Below, piece by piece: positions 33,780 through 42,003 of a stretch of DNA of 64,000 nt. Where the stretch lies: assembly GCA_910575555.1 (NCBI GenBank), contig CAJTFX010000027.1, positions 1 through 64,000 on the forward strand. Reading direction: 5' to 3'. A program made the translations under genes and the position numbers. Positions within the stretch are counted from its first letter, which is position 1. Each line of letters begins with the position of its first letter. The stretch comes from Lachnospiraceae bacterium (GTDB lineage Bacteria > Bacillota > Clostridia > Lachnospirales > Lachnospiraceae). The notes beneath the pieces were generated by a model, which saw only the letters and a list, made by a program, of their open reading frames with translations, searched no databases and was not told the origin of the DNA.

Positions 33780-34006
33780 AAAATGTTCTGTGAGATTACA
33801 GGAATGACTTGCGAAAATTAAGAAAAACGTATGAACTACCGTATTATTTTTATTTGCCTTCTGTATATTGACAGATATTTGATGTTTTTAAACATGCTAT
33901 GCTCTAAGGTATTGGGTAGTTTCGTACGTATAGCGAGAGAGAAGTTAGCTGCAATACCCTGAACAATATAGGATCTAAAACTGTTGCAGAACAAAAACAA
34001 ATGTTC
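33780..34006. other. AT-rich spacer between the two inverted elements
   Basis: No gene is seen. GTTAGCTGCAATACCCTGAACAATATA (33944-33970) is a diverged direct repeat of TTGCAAATACCCTAAACAACATA (34229-34251) in the leader of the next gene, written here only as positions and key words: TGCAATACCCT and GCAAATACCCT. This suggests that part of the leader was duplicated and copy 2 inserted between the halves. Confidence 0.4.
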
Positions 34007-34219
34007 TGTTTTTCGATACACAGGAACTATTGGATTGCCCTTTGGCTAAGCAAATGGTTCACGGGCGTCCTTAGTGAAGGGGAAATCCACTGCTTACGGA
34101 GACTTGGGAAGGAAGGCATTCCTGACTTCCCTAGCCGCAGTTAGCAGTTAGTTCACCGGAACGCTGCCCGATTTGTGTGTCAAAGGGCAATCCGATAGTT
34201 CCGTTCGTATTGAAAAACA
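34007..34219 (+). mobile_element. MITE-like element, copy 2
   Basis: About 213 bases bounded by long inverted repeats of 38-39 bases with a few mismatches (34007-34044 and 34181-34219), outer part TGTTTTTCGATAC and inner part GGATTGCCCTTTG. It lies in opposite orientation to copy 1, and the pair could fold into a large cruciform. There is no coding capacity, so movement would need a transposase encoded elsewhere. Confidence 0.7.
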
Positions 34220-34274
34220 TAACCTTCGTTGCAAATACCCTAAACAACATAAAAAAGAAAAAGGAGCATCCAAA

Positions 34275-34904
34275 ATGCCATTTGATTACAAAAAAGAATA
34301 CAAAGAATTCTACCTGCCAAAAAACAAACCTCAAATTGTAACCATACCGCCCATGAATTTCATTTCCGTACAGGGCAAAGGCGATCCCAATGAAGAGGGC
34401 GGCGACTACAAACAGGCCATCGGTTTACTGTACGGAATTGCCTACACCATTAAAATGAGCAAAAAGGGCGAACACCAGATTGAAGGATATTTTGACTACG
34501 TGGTTCCACCCTTAGAGGGGCTCTGGTGGCAGGAAGGAATCGCGGGGGTGGACTACTCCAGAAAACAGGATTTCCAGTGGATTTCCATGATCCGGCTGCC
34601 GGAATTTGTCACAAGAGAAGAATTTGAATGGGCAAAAGCAGAGGCAGAAGTTAAGAAAGAAACAGATTATTCCAGTGTGGAATTTCTGACTTATGAAGAG
34701 GGATTGTGCGTCCAGTGTATGCACATCGGGCCCTACGATGCGGAACCGGCCACTGTAGCGGCAATGGATCATTATGCCGGGGAACAGGGATATCTGCCGG
34801 ATATGGCCGGAGCCCGCCGCCATCATGAGATTTATCTGAGCGATGCCCGCAGATGCAGGCCGGAAAACTTAAAGACCGTGATCCGGCATCCAATTAGAAG
34901 ATAA
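34275..34904 (+). CDS. GyrI-like small-molecule-binding protein
   Basis: 209 residues from ATG 34275 with AAAGGAG nine bases before; the open frame extends into MITE copy 2 but that part is not coding in appearance. The sequence (MPFDYKKEYKEFYLPKNKP, FISVQGKGDPNE, HIGPYDAEPATVAAM, MAGARRHHEIYLSDARR) is that of the stand-alone GyrI-like/SOUL-fold family that binds hydrophobic or drug-like ligands, and some members detoxify them. Insertion of the MITE-like element upstream may have replaced or altered the promoter. Function beyond ligand binding is unknown. Confidence 0.8.
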   Translation: MPFDYKKEYKEFYLPKNKPQIVTIPPMNFISVQGKGDPNEEGGDYKQAIGLLYGIAYTIKMSKKGEHQIEGYFDYVVPPLEGLWWQEGIAGVDYSRKQDFQWISMIRLPEFVTREEFEWAKAEAEVKKETDYSSVEFLTYEEGLCVQCMHIGPYDAEPATVAAMDHYAGEQGYLPDMAGARRHHEIYLSDARRCRPENLKTVIRHPIRR

Positions 34905-34907
34905 AAA

Positions 34908-35044
34908 ATGAGAAACATCAGTTTATTTATTGCGATGAGCCTTGACGAATATATTGCAGACAGTAAGGGGTGATTGGCTGCAGGGGCAGGGGGACGAGGG
35001 GATATTAATACCTATTCTGAGTTTATAAAAGATTTTGATACTAT
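34908..35044 (+). pseudogene. Decayed DHFR/RibD-C family gene
   Basis: ATG 34908 opens MRNISLFIAMSLDEYIADSKG, the characteristic N-terminus of dihydrofolate-reductase-fold RibD C-terminal proteins, then stops at TGA. After the stop the reading continues in the same style (INTYSEFIKDFDTIIT), which matches the next conserved stretch of that family, and is then cut by a terminator hairpin. Only the first quarter of a gene survives. It probably formed an operon with the GyrI-like gene three bases upstream. Confidence 0.65.
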
Positions 35045-35088
35045 AATAACGATAGCCTGTTCAAAAAAATGGGTTATCGTTATTTTTT
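35045..35088 (+). terminator. Terminator after GyrI-like gene and DHFR remnant
   Basis: AATAACGATAGCC (35045-35057) pairs with GGTTATCGTTATT (35072-35084) with one mismatch, then TTTTAT. Confidence 0.8.
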
Positions 35089-35200
35089 ATATGACAGAAC
35101 ATTGATTATTGAAATAAAATATTAGAATGTTGAATCAAAAATAATTCCACCACAACATTTTAGCCGGAAAAGTAGTTATAAAAGTAAAAATCACATATAG

Positions 35201-35333
35201 ACTTTTGAAACGAAATAAAAAATAACAAAAAACTTTTAAAATAACAGTTGACAATCCGGGCGAAAGCTGTTATTATAACAATACAAACTTTCGTAACAAC
35301 AATTTTCATAGCAAAAAACTTTTAGAATGAAAG
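35201..35333 (+). repeat. Four AACTTTY repeats around the PTS-operon promoter
   Basis: ACTTTTGAAACGAAA (35201), AACTTTTAAAATAAC (35231), AACTTTCGTAAC (35286) and AACTTTTAGAATGAAAG (35317) lie in the same direction with spacings of about 30, 55 and 31 bases, near multiples of the helical turn. They flank the -35/-10 pair at 35248-35276. Repeated short boxes of this kind are typical operators of DeoR-family repressors such as the one encoded next. Confidence 0.45.
35248..35276 (+). promoter_or_regulatory. Promoter of DeoR/PTS operon
   Basis: TTGACA (35248-35253), 17 bases, TATTAT (35271-35276). A second, extended -10 (TGCTAGAAT, near 35360) lies closer to the gene. The stretch 35089-35247 is AT-rich and otherwise empty. 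Confidence 0.6.
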
Positions 35334-35448
35334 CAGAAGGTTGCAGAAGTGAAAAAATATGCTAGAATGGAAAGGAGTAGATAAATGGTGAGATGAACAG
35401 ACGGAAACGCAGCCTGACACTGGCTGTGGATTCCCAGGAGGTAGAAAC

Positions 35449-36210
35449 ATGGATTCAATGGAACAGCGCAGAAACATCATTGTAGATTTAGTCAATCAGA
35501 GCGGAACCATCAGTTTTGCAGAATTGAAGGATCAGGTTCCCCAGATATCAGAAATGACACTGCGCACAGATTTGAAAGCTCTTGATGAAGCAAAAAGAAT
35601 TGTCCGGGTACATGGAGGAGCAAAATCCGTAGATGTTGTAATCGGAACGGATGGTATGTTCAGCCAGAGATCGGTACAGAATATAGAAGCGAAACAGTTG
35701 ATTACTCAGAAGGCTCTGGCATTTATCCAGAAGGATACCACAATTTTTCTGGATTCCGGCAGCACCACTACCATGCTGGCGTCTTGTATGCCGGATCAGT
35801 CCAACCTGATTTATACCAATTCCCTGACCTGCGCGGTGGAGCTTTGCAGACTAAGGCAGCCCGCGGTGCATGTCCTTGGAGGGAGCGTCAACCGCTACAG
35901 CATGAGCGTATGCGGAGTCCACACCGTTCAGGATGTGTCAAAAATCAATTTTGACCAGGCGTTTCTGGGAGTTACCGGTTATTGCAGCCAGACAGGATTC
36001 AGCTGCGGGGTGGATGAAGAAACTGTTTTGAAACGGACGGTGATCCATCGGGCGGAACAGAGAATATTTCTGATGGATTCTTCCAAAGTGGGAGTAAAAC
36101 GTACATATACTGTCTGCGGATTAGAAGGCGTGGATGTGATAATTTCAGACGGAAATCTGCCTCCGGAATTCCAGGAGGAGTGCAGAAAGCATAATGTCCG
36201 GATTATCTGA
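35449..36210 (+). CDS. DeoR-family regulator of the alditol PTS operon
   Basis: 253 residues with GGAGG upstream. HTH: MEQRRNIIVDLVNQSGTIS with FAELKDQVPQISEMTLRTDLKAL, then the IVRVHGGAKSV wing. The sugar-phosphate sensor part carries FLDSGSTTTMLA, YTNSLTCAVEL, FLGVTGYCSQTGF and MDSSKVGVKR. Located directly before the EIICBA and dehydrogenase genes, it probably represses them until a phosphorylated substrate accumulates, acting at the repeated boxes upstream. Confidence 0.87.
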   Translation: MDSMEQRRNIIVDLVNQSGTISFAELKDQVPQISEMTLRTDLKALDEAKRIVRVHGGAKSVDVVIGTDGMFSQRSVQNIEAKQLITQKALAFIQKDTTIFLDSGSTTTMLASCMPDQSNLIYTNSLTCAVELCRLRQPAVHVLGGSVNRYSMSVCGVHTVQDVSKINFDQAFLGVTGYCSQTGFSCGVDEETVLKRTVIHRAEQRIFLMDSSKVGVKRTYTVCGLEGVDVIISDGNLPPEFQEECRKHNVRII

Positions 36211-36354
36211 CGGCTGTACCAGAGAGGGAAATTAATGTCCGGCTGAGCTGACAGCCCCGTCAGCCCTGCAGGCTCAAACCGTACAGAGTACGGAATGCGC
36301 AGCAAGTCCGCAGAATTGCTTTATCAGGAGCAGACCTAGGGAAAGGAGTAAAAA

Positions 36355-38232
36355 ATGAAAAACGGCGTTCAACGTTTTGGCAAATTTCTTTCAGCGATGA
36401 TTATGCCAAACATCGGTGCATTGATTGCATTTGGTTTCCTGGCTGCTTTTTTCAACGGCAGCGGATGGCTTCCCCATGAAGGGTTTGCAACAATTTTTTC
36501 AGCAATTTTAGTTTATTTGATTCCGATTTTGATTGCGTCCACAGGAGGAAAACTGATCGGCGGCGATAGGGGAAGCGTGGTGGCTTCCATTGCAGTGGTA
36601 GGCGCCATTATGAGCGACCCGGACACCACAATGCTGATGGCGGCTATGATTATGGGCCCCCTGGCAGGCTTTTGCATCAAGAAATTTGATGAAGCCATGG
36701 ACGGACACATGCCGGCAGGCTTTGAGATGCTGATTAACAATTTCTCCGTAGGAATCATCGGTATGCTGCTGGCAATGTTCGGATTTTTGGCAGTAGGGCC
36801 GTTTATGAACCTGATTCTGGGCATTTTGTCCGCAGGCGTAAATTTCCTGGTGGAACACAGCCTGCTTCCGCTGATTGCAGTCTTTATTGAGCCTGCAAAG
36901 GTGCTGTTTTTGAACAATGCGCTGAACCACGGGATTTTCACGCCAATTGCAACAGCTCAGGCGGCAGAAACCGGAAGATCCATTATGTATATGCTGGAAG
37001 CAAACCCAGGTCCAGGTCTTGGCGTACTTTTGGCATACATGTTCTTCTGCAAGGATCAGGAAACGAAACAATCCGCGCCCGGTGCGGTAATCATTCATCT
37101 GTTAGGCGGTATCCATGAAATATATTTCCCCTATATTCTGATGAATCCCCTGGTGATTGTAGGGCCGATTCTTGGAAATCTGGCGGCAATCTTCTGGTTT
37201 AACCTGACAGGCTGCGGACTGGTTGGGCCGGCTTCTCCAGGCTCCATCATTGCCTATCTGATGATGGCTCCGGGAGATAAAATCATTCAGATTATTGTGG
37301 GAGTGGTAATTGCAACGGCGATTTCCTTTGTGGTTTCTTCCGCCATTGTCCGCATGGCCAAGGGCAAGAGTCTGGAGGAGGCTCAGGAAGAACTGGCAAG
37401 CAGAAAAGCCCAGGCAAAAGGAACGGCAAATGTTGCCATTGCTTCAGCGGCAGACGTGAAGAAAGTAGTGTTTGCCTGTGACGCAGGCATGGGTTCTTCC
37501 GCCATGGGCGCCACCAAGTTCCGAAACAGAGTGAAAGCCCTGCGGCCGGATTTGACGGTAATCAATACGTCGGTGGATACTATTCCAAAGGACTGCGACA
37601 TTGCAGTGGTTCAGGTTACACTGGTAGACCGGGCAAAGAAATGCGCGCCCCATGCGCAGATGGTAACGATCAACAATTTCCTGGCAGATCCGGCGCTGGA
37701 CGCTTTGTATGCACAGCTGACGTCAAAAGGAGCGTCTCATGCAGAGGCAAAAACACCGGCAGGCCCAAACGCTCAGTCCGATGTAAAAGTAAAACATTCT
37801 GAAAGTAATAGAAAAGAGATTCTTGTAAGAGACGGCATTCAGCTGAATCTGCAGCCGGTTTCTAAAGAGGAAGCGATTCAGGCAGCCGGAGAGCTGCTGA
37901 CAAAGTTAGGCTATGTGGATGCGTCATACATTGACGCCATGCAGGAAAGAGAAAGACTGGTTACCACTTACATGGGCCTTGGCGTGGCAATTCCCCACGG
38001 AACTTCCCAGGCAAAGGGAACAGTGAAGAAAACAGGAATTGTAGTAATGCAGTATCCTCAGGGCGTTTCCTTTGGAGAAGAGAAAGCTCAGCTTGTATTC
38101 GGTATCGCAGGCGTAGGCGACGAGCATTTGGAATTGCTGGAAAAAATCTGCGGCATGCTGGAAGATGAGGAAGTATTAGAAGAGTTTAAGAAAACCAATA
38201 ATATTGACTGGGTATTAGAAAAATTAAAATAA
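36355..38232 (+). CDS. PTS mannitol-type EIICBA
   Basis: 625 residues with AAAGGAG upstream. EIIC membrane domain (about 1-340) with hallmarks LNNALNHGIFTPIATAQA and LLGGIHEIYFPYILM. EIIB (about 370-460) has the phosphocysteine Cys375 in FACDAGMGSSAMGA. EIIA (about 485-625) has the phosphohistidine His548 in GVAIPHGTSQ. Fused C-B-A order and these motifs match MtlA. It takes up and phosphorylates a hexitol or related sugar. Given the SorE-like neighbour, substrates other than mannitol (sorbose or glucitol) are possible. Confidence 0.9.
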   Translation: MKNGVQRFGKFLSAMIMPNIGALIAFGFLAAFFNGSGWLPHEGFATIFSAILVYLIPILIASTGGKLIGGDRGSVVASIAVVGAIMSDPDTTMLMAAMIMGPLAGFCIKKFDEAMDGHMPAGFEMLINNFSVGIIGMLLAMFGFLAVGPFMNLILGILSAGVNFLVEHSLLPLIAVFIEPAKVLFLNNALNHGIFTPIATAQAAETGRSIMYMLEANPGPGLGVLLAYMFFCKDQETKQSAPGAVIIHLLGGIHEIYFPYILMNPLVIVGPILGNLAAIFWFNLTGCGLVGPASPGSIIAYLMMAPGDKIIQIIVGVVIATAISFVVSSAIVRMAKGKSLEEAQEELASRKAQAKGTANVAIASAADVKKVVFACDAGMGSSAMGATKFRNRVKALRPDLTVINTSVDTIPKDCDIAVVQVTLVDRAKKCAPHAQMVTINNFLADPALDALYAQLTSKGASHAEAKTPAGPNAQSDVKVKHSESNRKEILVRDGIQLNLQPVSKEEAIQAAGELLTKLGYVDASYIDAMQERERLVTTYMGLGVAIPHGTSQAKGTVKKTGIVVMQYPQGVSFGEEKAQLVFGIAGVGDEHLELLEKICGMLEDEEVLEEFKKTNNIDWVLEKLK

Positions 38233-38258
38233 TTTTAAAATAAAAAGGAGGAAGCATT

Positions 38259-39518
38259 ATGAAAGCAAGAGGCGTAAGGTTGTATGGAGTAGACGATATC
38301 AGGTTAGAAGAATTTGAACTTCCTGAAATCAAAGAAGATGAAATCCTGGTAAAAGTAGTCAGCGACAGTATTTGCATGTCCACCTGGAAAATGGTGCAGG
38401 CAGGCAAGAACCACAAACGTGTGCCGGAAAATGTGGCGGATCATCCGGTAATTATCGGCCATGAATTTACCGGGGACATTGTAAAAGTAGGCTCCAAATG
38501 GAAAGACCAGTTCCATGAGGGCAAGAAATTTGCACAGCAGCCGGCCATTCCGGGCCAGATGGAATCTCCGGGATATTCCTATGAATATTTCGGCGGGGCA
38601 GCCACCTACTGCATTTTCCCCGGGGACGTTATTGAAAAGGGATGCATCTGGGAATACGATGGAGACAGCTATTTTGAGGCTTCCTTAGGCGAGCCCATGA
38701 GCTGCTGCATCGGCGGATATCACAGCAATTATCACTGCGAGCACCTTTCCTATGAACACAAAATGGGAACTCTGGAAGGCGGAGATATCCTGATTCTGGG
38801 CGGATGCGGGCCTATGGGCCTTGGCGCGGTAAGCTACGGTCTTACCTTTGAAAATAAACCCAGGCGCATTGTGGTAACCGATATCAATGAGGCAAAGATT
38901 GCCCGGGCAAAAGAAGTGATTCCAGAGTCTGAAGCAGCGGAAAAAGGCGTGGAGCTCCACTATGTCAACACAGCTGGTATGGAAGATCCGGTGGCGGAGC
39001 TGAAAGCCATTACCGGAGGAAAAGGCTACAGCGACGTGTTTGTATACGCTCCAGTTAAAAGCATTGCAGAGATGGGCAATAAACTTCTGGCAGAGGACGG
39101 CTGCATGAACTTCTTTGCAGGCCCCACAGATACCCAGTTTTCTGCAAACATGAATCTGTATGACTGCCATTACGCAAGAACAAAAATCATGGGCTCCACC
39201 GGCGGAAATACCGATGATATGAAAGAAGCCATTGAGAAATCTGCCAAAGGTCTGATTAACTCAGCCGTTATGGTAACCCATGTGGGCGGTATGGATTCCA
39301 TCGTGGAAACCACCAAAAACCTGCCCAATATCCCCGGCGGCAAGAAACTGGCTTATACCCAGTTGGATATGCCCATGACAGCCATTGAAGATTTCGGAAA
39401 ATTAGGAGAGAAAGATCCCTTCTACAAAGAACTGGATGAGTGCTGCAAGAAGCATAAGGGGCTGTGGTCTAAGGAAGCGGAAGAACTGCTGTTTGAGCAC
39501 TTCGGCGTGAAAGCTTAG
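38259..39518 (+). CDS. Zinc-type medium-chain dehydrogenase, SorE-like
   Basis: 419 residues, AAGGAGG upstream. The N-terminal GroES-like catalytic domain begins VRLYGVDDIRLEEFELPEI; the zinc-ligand area has GHEFTGDIVKVG and, instead of the usual Cys-His-Glu order, ICMSTWKM. The Rossmann segment is ILILGGCGPMGLGAVSYG. Length and sequence style recall L-sorbose-1-phosphate reductase (SorE), which interconverts sorbose-1-phosphate and glucitol-6-phosphate. In the operon it would oxidise or reduce the product of the EIICBA. No separate mannitol-1-phosphate dehydrogenase is seen, so this enzyme probably fills the step. Confidence 0.7.
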   Translation: MKARGVRLYGVDDIRLEEFELPEIKEDEILVKVVSDSICMSTWKMVQAGKNHKRVPENVADHPVIIGHEFTGDIVKVGSKWKDQFHEGKKFAQQPAIPGQMESPGYSYEYFGGAATYCIFPGDVIEKGCIWEYDGDSYFEASLGEPMSCCIGGYHSNYHCEHLSYEHKMGTLEGGDILILGGCGPMGLGAVSYGLTFENKPRRIVVTDINEAKIARAKEVIPESEAAEKGVELHYVNTAGMEDPVAELKAITGGKGYSDVFVYAPVKSIAEMGNKLLAEDGCMNFFAGPTDTQFSANMNLYDCHYARTKIMGSTGGNTDDMKEAIEKSAKGLINSAVMVTHVGGMDSIVETTKNLPNIPGGKKLAYTQLDMPMTAIEDFGKLGEKDPFYKELDECCKKHKGLWSKEAEELLFEHFGVKA

Positions 39519-39562
39519 AACTGGAAAACAGAACCGGAAAAATAAAAAACAGATAACAGAAC

Positions 39563-39596
39563 AGACAGTCTGTGCAGACGCATGGGCTGTCTTTTT
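39563..39596 (+). terminator. Terminator after the PTS operon
   Basis: AGACAG (39563-39568) with CTGTCT (39587-39592) and partial inner pairing, followed by TTTTT. Confidence 0.6.
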
Positions 39597-39620
39597 CTGG
39601 TGCATGGCGTGAATCTTATA

Positions 39621-39649
39621 TTGCTAATTCGCTATATTTACCATATAAT
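39621..39649 (+). promoter_or_regulatory. Promoter of the AAA/PD-(D/E)XK gene
   Basis: TTGCTA (39621-39626), 17 bases, TATAAT (39644-39649), about 100 bases before ATG 39753. Confidence 0.5.
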
Positions 39650-39752
39650 AAAGAAGAAATTTTCTGTTGATGGGAGTTGTTTTTCACAGAGCTCCGGCGA
39701 ACAACTTATAGTTGTATATCAAAATTCATGATAGAGAAAGGTAATTGCTTTT

Positions 39753-41366
39753 ATGGGAATATATTTAAATCCGGGAAACAGAAGCTTTCAGATGTCCCTC
39801 AATTCCAAAATTTATATTGACAAAAGCGGTCTGATCTCTTACACAAATTCTGTTATCAATACAGAACAGCGTTACGTCTGTGTCAGCCGTCCCAGGCGAT
39901 TCGGTAAATCCGTGACTGCGCAGATGCTGACGGCTTACTATGGGAAAGGATGCGATTCCGGCGGACAGTTTGATTCTTTGTCGATTGCCGGTGATGAAGC
40001 TTATCAGAAACATCTGAATCAATACAACGTTATATTTTTAAATATACAGCAGTTTTTAAGCCAGACAGAAAATGCGGCGGCGTTCAAAGAACGAGTGGAA
40101 AAAACTCTGTTATGGGAATTGTTGGAGGAATTTCCTGATTTGAATTATTTTGATCGTTCCTCACTGATTTCTGTGCTGCAGACTATTTCAGCCAGGCTGT
40201 CCACCGGTTTTATTTTTATCATTGATGAATGGGACTGCATATTCCGGGAATATAGGAATGATACAGATGCCCAGAAAATGTATCTGGATTTTATGCGGAA
40301 TCTGTTAAAAGATCATTCCTATGTGGCTCTTGCATATATGACCGGGATTCTTCCTGTAAAAAAATACGGAACCCATTCAGCCCTTAACATGTTTGATGAA
40401 TTTTCCATGACGGATCAGAAAATGTTAGAGGAATACACCGGTTTCACAGAGGAGGAAGTTAAGGAACTGTGCGGGCGGTACGAGATGGATTTTGACGAGG
40501 CCGGTAATTGGTATGACGGTTATGCTTTTCGGAGATTTCGTCATATCTATAATCCGAGATCTGTGGTGGAAGCAATGAGATGCAGGCATTTTTCAAGCTA
40601 TTGGACTTCCACTGAGACTTATGAAGCGCTGAAAATTTATATGGATATGGATTTTGAAGGTTTGAAAGAGGATATTGTACAGATGCTTGGCGGCGGCCGC
40701 ATTAAGGTAAATACAATGAGCTTTCAGAATGATATGGAGAATCTTAAGACGAAAGATGATGTGCTCACCTTGTTTGTTCACCTGGGGTATCTGGGATATG
40801 ATTGGAAGCGAAAAGAAGTTTTTATCCCGAATAAGGAAATTATCGGAGAATTTGAAAATGCTATGAGTGTGGGCGGTTGGCAGGAAGTGATGCGCGTTCT
40901 TGGAGCGTCAGAAAAACTTCTGGAGGACACGCTTTTGGGTGATGAAGAAAGTGTTGCCGAGGGTCTTGCTCTGGCGCATATAGAGGCGGCGTCGATTTTG
41001 GCTTATAATGATGAGAATTCTCTTGCCTGTGCGATTGGTCTGGCCTATTACAGCGCAAGAAAGGATTACAGGCTGATTCGCGAACTGCCGTCAGGCCGGG
41101 GCTTTGCGGATATCGTTTTTCTGCCGCTGCCCGCATCTGGAAAGCCTGCGTTGGTGGTGGAACTGAAATACGATAAAACTGCAAAATCTGCCATACAGCA
41201 AATCAAAGACCGGCAGTACACCAAAGCTCTGGAAGGTTATGCAGGCGACATTCTTCTGGTGGGAATCAATTATGATCGGAATAAGAAAGAGAAACCCCAT
41301 AGCTGCATCATAGAAAAATTCAAAAATGGAGGACAACATGAAGAAAATACTTGCCGTAGACGATGA
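39753..41366 (+). CDS. AAA-ATPase-like protein with C-terminal PD-(D/E)XK domain
   Basis: 537 residues. It begins with the region typical of the AAA-ATPase_like family (YIDKSGLI, then SRPRRFGKSVTAQML, a Walker A-like RxRRFGKS), followed by FIFIIDEWDCIF as Walker B. The C-terminus has a nuclease-like core (GRGFADIVFLP, LVVELKYDKTA, IQQIKDRQY) matching PDDEXK_9. Such proteins are abundant, often multicopy, in Clostridia and Bacteroidetes; their role is unknown, and mobile or defence links are only suggestions. The 3' end overlaps the response regulator by 29 bases, so the two may be cotranscribed. Confidence 0.85.
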   Translation: MGIYLNPGNRSFQMSLNSKIYIDKSGLISYTNSVINTEQRYVCVSRPRRFGKSVTAQMLTAYYGKGCDSGGQFDSLSIAGDEAYQKHLNQYNVIFLNIQQFLSQTENAAAFKERVEKTLLWELLEEFPDLNYFDRSSLISVLQTISARLSTGFIFIIDEWDCIFREYRNDTDAQKMYLDFMRNLLKDHSYVALAYMTGILPVKKYGTHSALNMFDEFSMTDQKMLEEYTGFTEEEVKELCGRYEMDFDEAGNWYDGYAFRRFRHIYNPRSVVEAMRCRHFSSYWTSTETYEALKIYMDMDFEGLKEDIVQMLGGGRIKVNTMSFQNDMENLKTKDDVLTLFVHLGYLGYDWKRKEVFIPNKEIIGEFENAMSVGGWQEVMRVLGASEKLLEDTLLGDEESVAEGLALAHIEAASILAYNDENSLACAIGLAYYSARKDYRLIRELPSGRGFADIVFLPLPASGKPALVVELKYDKTAKSAIQQIKDRQYTKALEGYAGDILLVGINYDRNKKEKPHSCIIEKFKNGGQHEENTCRRR

Positions 41367-42003
41367 ACAGGATATCCGGAATCTCCTGAAGGAATCCCTG
41401 GAACTGGAAGGGTATCTGGTCTACACTGCCAAAAACGGAATGGAAGCCATGGAAGGGCTGAAATACCATCCGGATCTGATCATACTGGATGTGAATATGC
41501 CGGATCTGGACGGTTATACCGTCTGTGAGAAAATCCGGGATTATATCGACTGCCCCATTCTCTTTCTCACAGCCCGTACCCAGGAGCAGGACAGGGTAAA
41601 CGGCTTTAAGGCCGGCGGAGACGATTATATTGTAAAGCCCTTCGGCATGGATGAGATGCTTGCCCGGGTGGAGGCGCATCTGCGCCGGGAAGCCAGAAGG
41701 CAGAAAAACGGCAGCGTATATATAAAAGGAGATTTGACGGTGGATTTTTCCGGCCGTCAGGTATTGGTGAAAGGGGAGGACGCAGGGCTTACGAAAACAG
41801 AATTTTCCATTGTGGAGCTTCTGATTTCCCACAGCGGCCAGGTCTTTGAAAAAGAGCAGATTTATGAGAGAGTCAGGGGCTTTGACGGGGAAGCGGACCC
41901 CGGGATTATTGCGGAACATGTGCGGCGCATCCGCCAGAAAATCGATGGGGATGTAAAGCATATTGAAACCGTCTGGGGAGTGGGCTACAAATGGATTGGT
42001 TAG
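41338..42003 (+). CDS. OmpR-type response regulator
   Basis: 221 residues from ATG 41338 with GGAGG at six bases; an in-frame ATG at 41326 is less suitable. Receiver domain: acidic pair in AVDDEQDI, phospho-aspartate in LIILDVNMPD, and Lys in YIVKPFG. The C-terminal winged helix (LTKTEFSIVELLISH, then HVRRIRQKI and VWGVGYKW) binds DNA. It overlaps the sensor kinase by 13 bases and probably controls the ABC exporter genes downstream. Confidence 0.92.
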   Translation: MKKILAVDDEQDIRNLLKESLELEGYLVYTAKNGMEAMEGLKYHPDLIILDVNMPDLDGYTVCEKIRDYIDCPILFLTARTQEQDRVNGFKAGGDDYIVKPFGMDEMLARVEAHLRREARRQKNGSVYIKGDLTVDFSGRQVLVKGEDAGLTKTEFSIVELLISHSGQVFEKEQIYERVRGFDGEADPGIIAEHVRRIRQKIDGDVKHIETVWGVGYKWIG

